NCBI GenBank assembly: GCA_028287065.1
Contig: JAQBQJ010000174.1
Coordinates: 1-56,266, forward strand
Source: Labilithrix sp.
Lineage (GTDB): Bacteria > Myxococcota_A > Polyangia > Polyangiales > Polyangiaceae
Reading direction: 5' to 3'
DNA: 56,266 nt
In this document: positions 33,283-44,752 of the stretch, piece after piece
How positions within the stretch are numbered: the first letter of the stretch is position 1
Layout: the number at the start of each line of letters is the position of its first letter
Program-made: the position numbers and the translations under genes
The notes under the pieces: generated by a model
Seen by the model: the letters and a program-made list of their open reading frames with translations, nothing else
What the model was told of the DNA's origin: nothing
The model's database searches: none

Positions 33283-34359
33283 CTAGAAGCCCGCCTTGCG
33301 GATCCGCGCGACGATGTTGCGGAACAGCTCGAGATGGTTGAACGACGAGGCCGCGGGACCGAGCTGCCCGACCTCTTTCAAGTGATCGGCGGGCACGCAC
33401 TGCTGGAACACGCCCCACTTCGAGCTCTCGACGGTGACGAGACCGTCGTTGACCTTCAGCTTCCCTTCCTCGAGGAAGATCGCGAGCGGCGCGAGCGCGG
33501 CCTGCGTGACGTCGACGTCGAGCGGATCGTTGTCGTACGCGCCGCCGTCACACACGCCCATGCCCGTGCGCAGGTTCGTCCGTCCCGCGTAGCTCATGTA
33601 GAGGACGCCGGGCGCGTCCTTGTACTTCGGGTTGAACACCGTGCTCATGTACTTCTCGCTCAGCTCGACGACCTGCTGGCGCAGGTGCGCATCGCTCTGT
33701 AGCTCGTAGGCGGTCTTCTCGACGAGCGCGAGGAAGTCGCCGGTGACGGAGTCGATCACGTCGGCGGGCAGATACTGGAGAAGGCCCAGGACGGCATCGG
33801 CGACCTTGCTGCCGTGATGCGGCGTCGCGACCGTCGTGACGGACGCGACGCGATCGCCGTAGCCGAGGCCTTGCGGGCTCGTGATGACGCGCGCGTCCAT
33901 GCCGCCCTGGCTATGGCCGACGAGGTTCACCTTCGCCTTGCCGGTGCGCTTCAGGATGTCGTCGATCTGCTTCGACAGCGCCTGCGCACGTGCGTCGCTC
34001 GTGTCGTACGGCGGGACGATCGTGACGAAGACGGACTCGCCCTTCGTCGTGAGGTCCTCGACCACGCCGTCGAAGTACGTGATGCCGACCGGTCCGATCT
34101 CGAGCTGACCGAAGCCGCTCATGCCGTGCATCAGGACGACCGGATAAGGCGCGCCGAGCTTCGCCGGCTCCGGCGCTGGCGCCGGAGCTCCCGTCCCCGT
34201 CGCGCCGGTGCTCGGCGTCGACGACGGCGTGCCGGTGCCGGTTCCGCTCGTCGTTCCGTCACCGGGATCCGGCGCGCCGGCTTCGCTTCCGCACGCGCTT
34301 CCGCATGCGACGAGACCCGCGAGCGCGACACACGACACGAACGAGGAGAGTTGCTTCAT
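33283..34359 (-). CDS. secreted triacylglycerol lipase (lipoprotein)
   Basis: A 358-aa alpha/beta hydrolase like the family I bacterial lipases. The signal ends at the lipobox LVAC (C19), then a Gly/Thr/Pro/Ala linker to about residue 65. The oxyanion segment is YPVVLMHGMSGF, the nucleophile S150 lies in GHSQGG, and TPHHGSKVAD follows. Later NDGLV and ADHLKEVG supply the likely Asp and His. It would hydrolyse acylglycerols at the cell surface. Confidence 0.92.
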   Translation of the reverse strand: MKQLSSFVSCVALAGLVACGSACGSEAGAPDPGDGTTSGTGTGTPSSTPSTGATGTGAPAPAPEPAKLGAPYPVVLMHGMSGFGQLEIGPVGITYFDGVVEDLTTKGESVFVTIVPPYDTSDARAQALSKQIDDILKRTGKAKVNLVGHSQGGMDARVITSPQGLGYGDRVASVTTVATPHHGSKVADAVLGLLQYLPADVIDSVTGDFLALVEKTAYELQSDAHLRQQVVELSEKYMSTVFNPKYKDAPGVLYMSYAGRTNLRTGMGVCDGGAYDNDPLDVDVTQAALAPLAIFLEEGKLKVNDGLVTVESSKWGVFQQCVPADHLKEVGQLGPAASSFNHLELFRNIVARIRKAGF

Positions 34360-34451
34360 TTCAGGACGCGAACGATGTGCAACCAAACGGTCGGCCGCGC
34401 GTCCCAGCGCCGTCTCGCTCATCGTTTGGTGCGGACGTGTAGGATTGCTCC

Positions 34452-34655
34452 GTGCATCGCGATCCGATCGCACGGCTCGAAGCGCACGGCGCGCCGCGCG
34501 ACGTGCTGGACGGAGTGCGCAAGCACGCGCGCGATTGGCGCACGCTCTGGCGCGATTGCCCGCGAGGCGAGCGGCGGCGGTGCGGCGCGCGTGGCTTGCC
34601 CTCGGACGCAGAAGTGCGAAGGTTGTCGGCATGCGCCCGGCCGGCATCCTCCTGA
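34452..34655 (+). CDS. possible small protein, overlapping
   Basis: A 67-aa frame starting with GTG. The first ~40 residues (PIARLEAHGAPRDVLDGVRK, DWRTLWRDCPRG) look like a genuine helical sequence; after CPRG the composition turns Arg/Ser-rich, as if a frameshift had occurred. TAGGAT lies 6 nt before the GTG. Its end overlaps the next gene by 25 nt. It may be a decayed or truncated member of a larger family. Confidence 0.4.
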   Translation: MHRDPIARLEAHGAPRDVLDGVRKHARDWRTLWRDCPRGERRRCGARGLPSDAEVRRLSACARPASS

Positions 34656-34984
34656 GCTGTCTCACCGCGGTCGCGATCGTGATCGGCGCGAGCGCGCAGC
34701 CGAACGATGCAAGCGCGCAAGAAAAGCGCGACGCCGGCGCGAGCACGGCGCTGCCTGCGTGCATCAGCGTCGGGACCGACGCCCGCTACGTGCCGTACGG
34801 CTACAACCACGTCGTGCTGCTGAAGAACGGCTGCTCGAAGGCGGCGACGTGCACGGTCTCGACGGACGTGAACCCGCAAGCCACGACGGTCGAGGTCGCG
34901 GCTGCGGCTGCGGTCGAGGTGCTCACGTTCACCGCCTCGCCCGCGCAGACGTTCTCTGCGCGGGTTACGTGCAAGCTGCACTGA
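34631..34984 (+). CDS. small secreted protein, unknown
   Basis: A 117-aa protein with a signal peptide (ILLSCLTAVAIVIGASAQ). The mature domain contains YVPYGYNHVVLLKNGCSKAA and ends in CKLH, with about four Cys that could form disulphides. The beta-rich pattern (TCTVSTDVNP, VEVLTFTAS) suggests a small extracellular domain. No family is recognised. The window contains no paralogue. Confidence 0.75.
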   Translation: MRPAGILLSCLTAVAIVIGASAQPNDASAQEKRDAGASTALPACISVGTDARYVPYGYNHVVLLKNGCSKAATCTVSTDVNPQATTVEVAAAAAVEVLTFTASPAQTFSARVTCKLH

Positions 34985-34994
34985 GTCACTCGGC

Positions 34995-36173
34995 TCACTT
35001 CGGCGGAGGCGCCTTGCAGCCGACGGCGACCTCGAGCTTGCCGTCCGTGTCTCCGCCGGCGGCGGTGCAGGTCGTCGGGCAGAAGAGGATCTTCGTCGGG
35101 TTCGAGTTGTCGTCGTAATACCAGGCGTCCGGGATGCTCGCGCACTTGCTCGCGTCGGTGACCTGCGTGAGCGTCTTCTTCGCGCCGCCGCCGCCCGGCG
35201 TGTAGTGCACCGCGACGCGGGAAGGATCGGTCTGCTGCCCGGTCGTGCTCTTCGGGAAGCTGAACTCGCAGCCGAGCTTCTTCACGAGGCCCTTGGCGAT
35301 GTTGTCGAACACTCCGGAGTAGTCCGTCTCGCAGACCGAGTCGACGATGCCGCCGGTGAGCTTCGAGAGCTGCTGGTACTGATCGCCGGTATTGACGGCG
35401 GTTCCGCACGCATCGGCGCTGAGCACCGGCGTGCCCTTCTTCCAGCCGCAGATGCTGTTGAACACGTAACGACGGTTCGTGGCGGTGCCGAAGTGCATCG
35501 GCGACTTCGCGAGGAGCTGCTGATCGAACGACGCGAACGGCACGTCCGTCGAGTTGTCGTCCGTGACCTCGATGAAGACCTTGAACGCCGAAGCGCGCAG
35601 CCACGGCTCGTACGTGCCGAACTTCGAGAGGATGATCGAGAGCGAGTCCGTGCTGCCGACCGCCTCGTTCACCTGATGGAAGACGGGCGGGTTGTCGGCG
35701 CAGCTCGCGCCGCCGAGCGGCGCCGGCACGCACATGCCCGGGATCGGGAAGCCGGGCGGGAACGGGAAGCTCGGCGGCTTCTCGGCGATCATCACGACGG
35801 TGTAGTCGAGACCGCTCGAGCCGATCTTCGAGGCGAACGTGTTGATGTTCGCCTTCACCTGCGCGGTCTCCTCCGCCATGCTGCCGGAGGTATCGATGAC
35901 GACGACGATATCGACCTGCGCGCGCTGCGCGGTCGTGACCTGCGCGGCGCAGTTGTTGTCGTCGGTCACGCCGCCTTCGGGGCTGCCTTTGCCGAGATCG
36001 CCGGACGGACCTCCGAGGCTGCCGGGAGGCGCCGGCTGAGCGGCCGATGTATCGTCGAACGTGCGGTCCTTGCCGCTGGAGCCGCAGGCGAGCGCGGCGG
36101 CGGCTGCGCCGAGCGCGATCACGGCGACTGTACCTTTGACCGTGCGCGAAGCGATGTGGCTCGTCGGCGTCAT
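34995..36173 (-). CDS. VWA-domain lipoprotein
   Basis: A 392-aa exported protein. The signal ends ALAC (C30). The von Willebrand A domain has a complete MIDAS DTSGS (94-98) and continues through VFIEVTDDNSTD. Many Cys (about ten) in the mature part suggest disulphides. VWA proteins bind protein ligands through a metal; the partner is unknown. GGAGGGGG precedes the ATG. It follows the kinase gene at 36221 by 47 bp in the same direction. Confidence 0.9.
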   Translation of the reverse strand: MTPTSHIASRTVKGTVAVIALGAAAAALACGSSGKDRTFDDTSAAQPAPPGSLGGPSGDLGKGSPEGGVTDDNNCAAQVTTAQRAQVDIVVVIDTSGSMAEETAQVKANINTFASKIGSSGLDYTVVMIAEKPPSFPFPPGFPIPGMCVPAPLGGASCADNPPVFHQVNEAVGSTDSLSIILSKFGTYEPWLRASAFKVFIEVTDDNSTDVPFASFDQQLLAKSPMHFGTATNRRYVFNSICGWKKGTPVLSADACGTAVNTGDQYQQLSKLTGGIVDSVCETDYSGVFDNIAKGLVKKLGCEFSFPKSTTGQQTDPSRVAVHYTPGGGGAKKTLTQVTDASKCASIPDAWYYDDNSNPTKILFCPTTCTAAGGDTDGKLEVAVGCKAPPPK

Positions 36174-36220
36174 GGGCCCCCTCCGCGGGGGAGTGTGTCC
36201 CAGAACCCGCGTCGATCGTC

Positions 36221-38239
36221 TTACAAGGCCTTACGCCGAGCCGCTTCTTCCCTCGCGCGGCGCTCCGCGTGCATGCGTTCCACGAACCGCGGACGGTCCT
36301 CGACAGGCCTCCACCATGCGCGAAGGACGGCGAGCAGCAGGATCAACGTCGACGCGCTCATCAGGTCCCAGCGCCGCTCGGGGAACGCGCACGTGAGGAG
36401 GAACGCGGCGAAGAAGCCCGCCACCGAGATCCACAGGCGCGGCTCGACGGCCGCCGCCGCCGACATCGCCGTTCCCCATACCAGCATGTGCAGCGCGACG
36501 ATGGCGTGCGGCGAGAGCCGGAGGAGATGACAGCCGACCTCGAGGGTGAGCTGCGCCGCGAACGCCACCATGCCGGTCGCGACGATGCGCCGATTCACGG
36601 ACGTCTTCGTGAGCGATTCGCGTCCCCAGCGCACGAGGAGCGCGCCGATCAAGATCACGATGCTGCTCCACGCGTACATGATCCAGTGTGGATAGTCGTG
36701 ATCGGGATGCCGCATCTCGACGCGGCCGACGACCTGCGGGATGACCGTCCACATCACGCCGAGCATCGCCGTGACGCTGACGCGCGTCCGCCTGCCGATC
36801 GTCGGATCGAGATCGGCATCGAGGCGATCGAGCCGCTCCATCTTCTTCTTCTCGGCGACGCGAGCCTTCAGCGCGTCGTTCACGCGCGCCGCGAGCTCCG
36901 GCGGTGCGTCCTCGAGCTCGGCGAGCGCGCCGGCGGCGGCCTCCGCTGCGCCGCGATCGAGCTCGAAGCGGACCACGATCTCTATCGCGCGACGTAGGCC
37001 GAGGCGCGCGGTCTCGTTGTCGGACGACTCGCGCAGCGCCTGGCGGAAGCCGAATCGGCACTCGGCGAACAGATGATAGAGCTGGTCGTGCACGGCGTCG
37101 GCGGAGGGAGTGCCGTCGACGAGCGCCTTCATGTCGTCGAGCCGCCGGCTCGCCTCCGCGGAGATGGCGAGCGAGCCCCGATGGCGCAGGTACCACTCGA
37201 GCCGCAACCGGAGCTCTTCGGCGGAGGCGAAGCGGTTCTCCGCCTTCTGGCTCATCGCGCGCGTCGCGATGTCCGCGAGCTCGCGCGGCACGTCGGCGTC
37301 GTAGACGAACGTCGACATCAGGATCGAGCCGATGATCTGCCGGAACGTGCCCATGTGCGGCGGCTGGCCGGTCAGGATCTCGTGGAGGATCGCACCGAGG
37401 AGATACACGTCCGTGCGCTCGGTGAGCGTGCCGAGCGCACCGAGCATCTCGGGCGCCATGTAGCAAGGCGTGCCCGCGATCTCCTTCTGATCGGCGGCGA
37501 GCGGCAGGCGCCCGAGCGGATCGGGAACGAGGCTCACGGCGATGCCCCAATCGACGAGGTAGACCTCGCCGAAGCTGCCGATCATCACGTTCTCCGGCTT
37601 GAGGTCGCGATGGAGCACGCCGCGCGCATGCGCGAGGCTCACGGCGTTGCAGAGCTGGACGAGGATGCGGAGGTTGTGCTCGAGGAGATCGGCCGCGCCG
37701 TAGCGCTGCTGCGCCTTCTCGGCGTCCTTCATCACCTCGCCCCACTCGACGCCCTCGATCCGCTTGAGGACGATGATCGGCGACCCGCTCTCGTCGAGAC
37801 CGAGGTCGTAGACCGGGACGATGTTCGGGTGCTCGAGCGTGCCGGTCACCCACGCCTCGCGGAGGAGCCGGAGCGTGGCCGCATCGCTCTTGAGGTTGGC
37901 GCGGAGCGTCTTGACGGCGACCTTGCGACCGAGCGAGCGCTGCGTCGCGAGGCGCACGATGCCCATGCCGCCCTCGCCGATGGTCTTCTCCATGTCGAGG
38001 CCGGAGGTGATGCCGTGATGGCCGAGCTGCTGACCGAGCCCGTCGAGCACGCGACGGCCCTGCGTGTCCGCCGAGATGCGCTGCGGCGGCTCGATCGTCG
38101 AGTGGGGGTTCTGCGCCATCGTCTCGGCGAAATTCGTGACGTCCGCCGGATCGATGCGGAGCGTGCGCAACACCTCGTCGTCGCTCATCGTGGCGAGCAT
38201 CGTCGCGTCGAGGGTCACGGCAGGAAGCGTCTCGGCCAA
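36221..38239 (-). CDS. membrane Ser/Thr kinase with C-terminal multi-TM domain
   Basis: A 672-aa Hanks-type kinase. An N-terminal tail of ~80 residues precedes the catalytic domain: GEGGMG, VAVKTL, HRDLKPEN and VDWGIA, where the usual DFG is DWG but the Asp is kept, so it should be active. After the kinase comes a ~130-residue helical linker, then about six membrane helices (from VTAMLGVMWTVIPQVV). The start is a TTG at 38239; a GTG at 38218 is an alternative. It is divergent from the mscS gene (63 bp), suggesting a shared envelope signal. Confidence 0.88.
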   Translation of the reverse strand: MAETLPAVTLDATMLATMSDDEVLRTLRIDPADVTNFAETMAQNPHSTIEPPQRISADTQGRRVLDGLGQQLGHHGITSGLDMEKTIGEGGMGIVRLATQRSLGRKVAVKTLRANLKSDAATLRLLREAWVTGTLEHPNIVPVYDLGLDESGSPIIVLKRIEGVEWGEVMKDAEKAQQRYGAADLLEHNLRILVQLCNAVSLAHARGVLHRDLKPENVMIGSFGEVYLVDWGIAVSLVPDPLGRLPLAADQKEIAGTPCYMAPEMLGALGTLTERTDVYLLGAILHEILTGQPPHMGTFRQIIGSILMSTFVYDADVPRELADIATRAMSQKAENRFASAEELRLRLEWYLRHRGSLAISAEASRRLDDMKALVDGTPSADAVHDQLYHLFAECRFGFRQALRESSDNETARLGLRRAIEIVVRFELDRGAAEAAAGALAELEDAPPELAARVNDALKARVAEKKKMERLDRLDADLDPTIGRRTRVSVTAMLGVMWTVIPQVVGRVEMRHPDHDYPHWIMYAWSSIVILIGALLVRWGRESLTKTSVNRRIVATGMVAFAAQLTLEVGCHLLRLSPHAIVALHMLVWGTAMSAAAAVEPRLWISVAGFFAAFLLTCAFPERRWDLMSASTLILLLAVLRAWWRPVEDRPRFVERMHAERRAREEAARRKAL

Positions 38240-38302
38240 GGCGTCCCCATCGTCCGAGATGCGGGCTCCTTAGGGAAGGGCCTTGGGGTACAGTTCTCGC
38301 GA

Positions 38303-39921
38303 ATGAGCCCGGCGCGGATGCTCTCGATCGTGTGCCTCGCGCTCGCGGTCCTGCTCGGGACGGCGGCGCAGGCACGCGCGCAGGCCGTGAAACCAGGCGC
38401 CGTCGCGATCGCCGCGAGCGCCGTGACGAGCGACAAGCAGCCCGACGAGGAGGCCGCGGACTCGCCACGCGCATGCATGCGCACGTTCCTCGATCTCTGC
38501 AATCGCGGACGTTTCGACGAGGCCGCGCACTACCTCGACGTGCCGCACGGCGCCGAGAAGCGCTCGGAGGATCTCGCGCACAAGCTCTACGACGTCCTGC
38601 AAGAGCGCCTGTGGATCGACGCCGAGAAGCTCTCCGCGCTGGCGCAGGGAAAGAAGGACGACGCTCTCCCGGCGGGAACGGAGGAGCTCGGCAAGGTCAC
38701 GGACAGCAAGGGACATCCCGTTCCGATCCGCATCGTGCGGCACGAGTCGCGCTCCGCCGAGGACGAGCCTCGGTGGGTGTTCTCGCAGGCGACGCTCATC
38801 GCGATCGACGCGCTGCACGCTTCGCTGAAGGGCCAATGGGTCCGCGAGCACCTGCCGGCGCCGCTGCTCGAGCAAGGTCCGAGGGCCCTCTACTACTGGC
38901 AGTGGCTCGCGCTGCCGGTGCTCGCGATGCTCTGCATCGCCGCGGGGCGCCTGCTCACCACGCTCTCGGGGATCCTCGCTCGGCGCGTGCTGGCAAAGCA
39001 GCCCTGGGGTGCGCGGCTCCTCCCCCGGCTGCGACGTCCCGTCACGATGGCGTGGGCGCTCGTCCTGTTCTGGGCGCTCCTTCCGTATCTCGCCCTCACG
39101 TTGCGCGCCGAGGACCTCGTCGAGCGACTCCTCCGCGCGCTCGGTTATCTCGCGTTCTTCTGGGCCCTCGTCCGCACGGTGACGATCGCCGGCGACGAGA
39201 TCGCGGACGCGAAGTGGGCGACGTCGCGGCGCAACATCCGCTCGATCACCGGCGTGGGCGTGCGCCTCGGCAAGGTCGTGGTCGGCGCGCTCGCCCTCAT
39301 GGTGGCGCTCTCGGAGCTCGGATATCCGGTCACGACCGTGATCGCCGGTCTCGGCATCGGCGGCGTGGCGCTCGCGCTCGCCGCGCAGAAGACGGTCGAG
39401 AACCTGTTCGGTTCGGTGTCGATCCTCGCCGATCAACCGTTCGGCGTCGGCGACACCATCAAGGTCGACGGGGTCGAAGGCACCGTCGAGACGATCGGGC
39501 TCCGCTCGACGCGCATGCGCACCGTCGAGCGCACGCTCGTCATCATCCCGAACGGCAAGCTCGCGGACATGCGCATCGAGTCCCTCGGCCCGCGCGACCG
39601 CATCCGCTTCGCGACGAAGCTCTCGCTCGCACGCGACACCGACCCGAAGCAGATCGAGGCGCTCGTCGGCGCGCTGCGCACCGTGCTGCGCGCGCATCCG
39701 TCGGTCCACAAGGACGACGTGTTCGTGCATCTCTCGGGGATCGGTGAGTCTTCGTTCGACGTCGACGTCGCGGCGCCGGTCGAGACCACCGACGCGGCGG
39801 AGTTCGCGAGGATCCGCGAGGAGCTCCTCCTCGAGTGCATGCGCGCGGTGACGGCGAAAGGCGCGCAGCTCGCCGTGCCGGCGCGTCGCGTCGAGACGAC
39901 CGTGACAGAGAGGCCACACTG

Positions 39922-39922
<1 letters not shown>
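38303..39922 (+). CDS. MscS-family mechanosensitive channel
   Basis: A 539-aa protein. A signal peptide (SIVCLALAVLLGTAAQARAQ) precedes a ~170-residue periplasmic domain, then about five membrane helices. The pore helix and MscS beta domain are GIGGVALALAAQKTVENLFG and FGVGDTIKVDGVEGTVETIG, followed by the C-terminal alpha/beta part. It would gate solute release under membrane tension. TACAGT lies 8 nt before the ATG. Its stop overlaps the next ATG by 1 nt (TGATG), so channel and pseudokinase are co-translated. Confidence 0.92.
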
Positions 39923-41958
<2,036 letters not shown>

Positions 41959-41990
41959 TCCGCGTGCGTGAGTGATAGGCTCTGCTCGTC

Positions 41991-43340
41991 ATGGCCGCTG
42001 CGGACCGAATCGGCAGCGTGATCGCCTCGAAATACCGGCTCGAGGAGCTGCTGGGCGAGGGCGGCATGGGCGCGGTCTTCAGGGCCAAGCACCTCACCGT
42101 CGGCAAGCGCTTCGCGATCAAGCTGCTGCACGCGAGCGTGTCCGACCATCCAGATGCCAAGCGTCGCTTCACGCGTGAAGCGCAGGCCGCCGCGAGGATC
42201 GGCCACCCTGCCATCCTCGACGTGTACGACCTCGGCGAGGACGGCGGCTCGCTCTACATGGTCATGGCGCTGCTCGAGGGCGAGTCGCTCGCGCAGCGCG
42301 TATCGCGCGGGCCGCTGCCGATCACCGAGGCGATCCAGTACGCGCTCGGCGTCCTCGAGGCGCTCGAGGCGGCGCACGGCGCGAGCATCATCCATCGCGA
42401 CATCAAGCCGGCCAACGTGTTCCTCGTGGCGGGCGCGACCGGACGAGAGGCGGTGCGCGTGCTCGACTTCGGCATCGCGAAGTTCCAGGAGGCAGGCGAC
42501 GGCACGCAGACGTCGACCGGCGCGGTGCTCGGATCGGCCTATTACATGGCTCCGGAGCAGGTCCGCGCGGAGTCCGAGATCGACGCGCGCGCGGACGTCT
42601 GGGGCGTGGGCGCGCTGCTCTACGAGCTGCTCGTCGGCGAGCCGGCGCACATGGCGCCGACGCATGCCGCGGTCATCGCGAAGATCGTGATGAAGCCCGC
42701 GCCGCCCCTCAACGAGCGACGTCCCGACGCCGACGCGAAGATCGACGCGATCGTCGCGCGAGCCCTCGCGATCGATCCCGCGAAGCGCTTCGCGTCCGCC
42801 GGCGAGATGCGCGAGGCGCTCGAGACGTACGTCGTCGAACGCGCCGCGACGGTGATCTCGGTCCCTCCTCCCGCGCGATCGCCGTCCGCCGACCGCGGGC
42901 CGTCGAGCGGAACCCCGCGCGGGGTGATCGCCGCGACGACCGATCTCCGCCCGTTGTCCGCACCGGCGCGCGCGCGCTCGCTGATCGCACTGGCGGCCGC
43001 CGCCTTGGTTCTGAGCGTCGTCGCGACCGCCGCCATCGTCAACCACCGCTCGGCTCCTCCGTCTCCTTCTCAGTCCTCCTCCCCGCCGCCACCGCCGCCG
43101 ATCGCGTCCCTGCCCTCGGCCGACCCCATTCCCATTCCTGTTCCTGTTCCTGTTCCTGTTCCTGTTCTCCTTTCTCCCTCCGCCTCCGCCTCCGCCATCC
43201 CCCGCCGGCCTCCCCCTCCCTCCCGCGCCGCCACCTGCGGCCCCTCCGAAATCCTCAGCGACGGCCACTGCTGCCCGCGCGGCTTCGTCTGGCGTGACGA
43301 TCACTGCGAGCGAGATATCGCGGTCGACGCTCCGTTCTGA
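41991..43340 (+). CDS. Ser/Thr protein kinase, single-pass membrane
   Basis: A 449-aa kinase with an intact catalytic domain (about 15-280): GEGGMG, FAIKLL, HRDIKPAN, LDFGIAK and APEQ. A juxtamembrane region, a membrane helix (LIALAAAALVLSVVATAAIV) and a periplasmic Pro/Ser/Val-rich stalk follow; the PV repeats come from (TTCCTG)5. It ends in a short four-Cys module (CGPSEILSDGHCCPRG, later DDHC). TAGGCT is 9 nt before the ATG. It is 32 bp after the pseudokinase gene. Confidence 0.93.
   Translation: MAAADRIGSVIASKYRLEELLGEGGMGAVFRAKHLTVGKRFAIKLLHASVSDHPDAKRRFTREAQAAARIGHPAILDVYDLGEDGGSLYMVMALLEGESLAQRVSRGPLPITEAIQYALGVLEALEAAHGASIIHRDIKPANVFLVAGATGREAVRVLDFGIAKFQEAGDGTQTSTGAVLGSAYYMAPEQVRAESEIDARADVWGVGALLYELLVGEPAHMAPTHAAVIAKIVMKPAPPLNERRPDADAKIDAIVARALAIDPAKRFASAGEMREALETYVVERAATVISVPPPARSPSADRGPSSGTPRGVIAATTDLRPLSAPARARSLIALAAAALVLSVVATAAIVNHRSAPPSPSQSSSPPPPPPIASLPSADPIPIPVPVPVPVPVLLSPSASASAIPRRPPPPSRAATCGPSEILSDGHCCPRGFVWRDDHCERDIAVDAPF
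43135..43164 (+). repeat. (TTCCTG)5 repeat
   Basis: Five perfect TTCCTG units preceded by CCCATT units encode the Pro-Val stalk of the kinase. The same hexamer lies at the left end of the window (10-33). Confidence 0.9.
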
Positions 43341-43354
43341 CAGAATCACGCGCG

Positions 43355-44491
43355 GTGCGGTCGTCGTTCCGGAGCTCGGTCGCGTGCGTCGCCATGGTCG
43401 TCGCGACGCTGGCTTCGCCTTCACCGGCACGCGCCGGCGGCGACGCCATCGACGACGCACGAAAGCACTTCGCCGAAGGCGTGAAACGCTATCAGGAGGG
43501 CGATTTCGAAGGCGCGCGCGTGCTCTTCGAGCAGGCCAACGCCGAGCACCATGCGCCCCCGATCGTCTACAACATCGCGCGCGCCGAGGAGCGGCTCGGT
43601 CATCCGCAAGCGGCGATCGATCAGTACGACACGTACATCGCGGAGGCCGGCGAGAACGGCGAGTTCACGCAAGCGGCGGTGCTCGCGCTCGCGCGCATCC
43701 GCAAAAGCTCGCGGCAGCTCCGCATCGAGACGAAGCCGCCCGGCGCGCGCGTGTTCGTCGACGGGTCGCCGACGCGCGATCCCGCGCCCACGCGTGTCCT
43801 CGTGCCTGCAGGGCGTCATCATGTCGTCGCGGAAGGCGACGGTTGGCGGGCCGAGGCAGACGTCGAGGCGGGCGCGGCGGCGGTCGAGAACGTGATGCTG
43901 GAGCGACCCGACGGTGCGGCGGCGAGTCCGACCACGACTCCGAGCACGAGCACGACGGGGCCGAACGAGAGGACCCGCCCGGCCGAGGCACTGCCGCCGG
44001 CGCCCGACGGCTTCATTTTCGGCGCCGAGTTCACGGTGGTGCCGCATCGCTTCGACCGGACGGCGGCGCGGCGTTACAGCTCGTTCGGGATCGCGGCCGG
44101 CGTGATCGTCGAGGCTGGATACGCGCCCGCCGACGACTTCGTGGTGCTCGGTCGTACCCTCGTCTCGGTCGGTTCGAAGGGTGCTCCGGCCACCACGCTT
44201 GCGGCGATCGGCGTCGCGATGAGCTATCGCGTGCGCAAGTCGGTGTGGATCGGCGCGGCGTTCATGGGCGGTCGAGCGCTCCTTCCGGGCGCGATCGAGC
44301 CGCAAGGCAACGAGCAGCGGCGCTTCGACACCGACTACGTGTTCTGTCCGACGCTCGAGGTGAGCGTCGCCGTTCTCACGAAGCCGTACGGGCAGTGGCT
44401 CGTCTCGATTTTTCCGGGCTATTACTTCGCGAGCCCGGCGGACAACGACGTGTTCTTCGTGCCCGTCGGCTTCGGCCTGCGGACGTTCTGA
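43355..44491 (+). CDS. exported TPR and PEGA-domain protein
   Basis: A 378-aa protein. A signal peptide (VACVAMVVATLASPSPARA) precedes TPR-like repeats (AEGVKRYQEGDFEGARVLFE, YNIARAEERLG), then a PEGA domain (RIETKPPGARVFVDG, VPAGRHHV). The ~180 residues after a Pro/Thr linker look like outer-membrane beta strands. It would act in the periplasm or outer membrane. GTG start 14 bp after the kinase stop makes it part of that transcript. Its linker shares 19 identical bases with the pseudokinase gene. Confidence 0.85.
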   Translation: MRSSFRSSVACVAMVVATLASPSPARAGGDAIDDARKHFAEGVKRYQEGDFEGARVLFEQANAEHHAPPIVYNIARAEERLGHPQAAIDQYDTYIAEAGENGEFTQAAVLALARIRKSSRQLRIETKPPGARVFVDGSPTRDPAPTRVLVPAGRHHVVAEGDGWRAEADVEAGAAAVENVMLERPDGAAASPTTTPSTSTTGPNERTRPAEALPPAPDGFIFGAEFTVVPHRFDRTAARRYSSFGIAAGVIVEAGYAPADDFVVLGRTLVSVGSKGAPATTLAAIGVAMSYRVRKSVWIGAAFMGGRALLPGAIEPQGNEQRRFDTDYVFCPTLEVSVAVLTKPYGQWLVSIFPGYYFASPADNDVFFVPVGFGLRTF

Positions 44492-44500
44492 GGTCGCCGC

Positions 44501-44722
44501 TCAGCCGTCGTCGTCCTCGTCGTCCTTCATGCGGGAGGCCTTCCAGAGGAGGAGCGCACCGACGAGGTACATCGGAACGGACGAGACCAGCACGATGACC
44601 GGGTACCGCGGATTCTGGCGTGTCTCGGGCCGCGCGAAGACGATGCAGGTCGTGTCGATGAGGATGGCCAGCATCAGGACGATGACGCCCAGGATCTTTG
44701 CGGTCGTACGATCGGTGATCAT
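44501..44722 (-). CDS. small two-TM membrane protein
   Basis: A 73-aa protein with two hydrophobic helices (ILGVIVLMLAILIDTTCIVF and VIVLVSSVPMYLVGALLLW) and an acidic end (KDDEDDDG). No family is recognised. It is divergent from the lipoprotein at 44753 by 30 bp and converges on the TPR/PEGA gene with a 9-bp gap. Confidence 0.75.
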   Translation of the reverse strand: MITDRTTAKILGVIVLMLAILIDTTCIVFARPETRQNPRYPVIVLVSSVPMYLVGALLLWKASRMKDDEDDDG

Positions 44723-44752
44723 CGTCGTGACGCCGCTGTATCATCGAGCCCG

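Noticed and set aside
37073..38302. In-frame 5' extension of the mscS gene
   Set aside because: It is antisense to the kinase at 36221-38239 and lacks a signal peptide; ATG 38303 begins one and has a -10 box.
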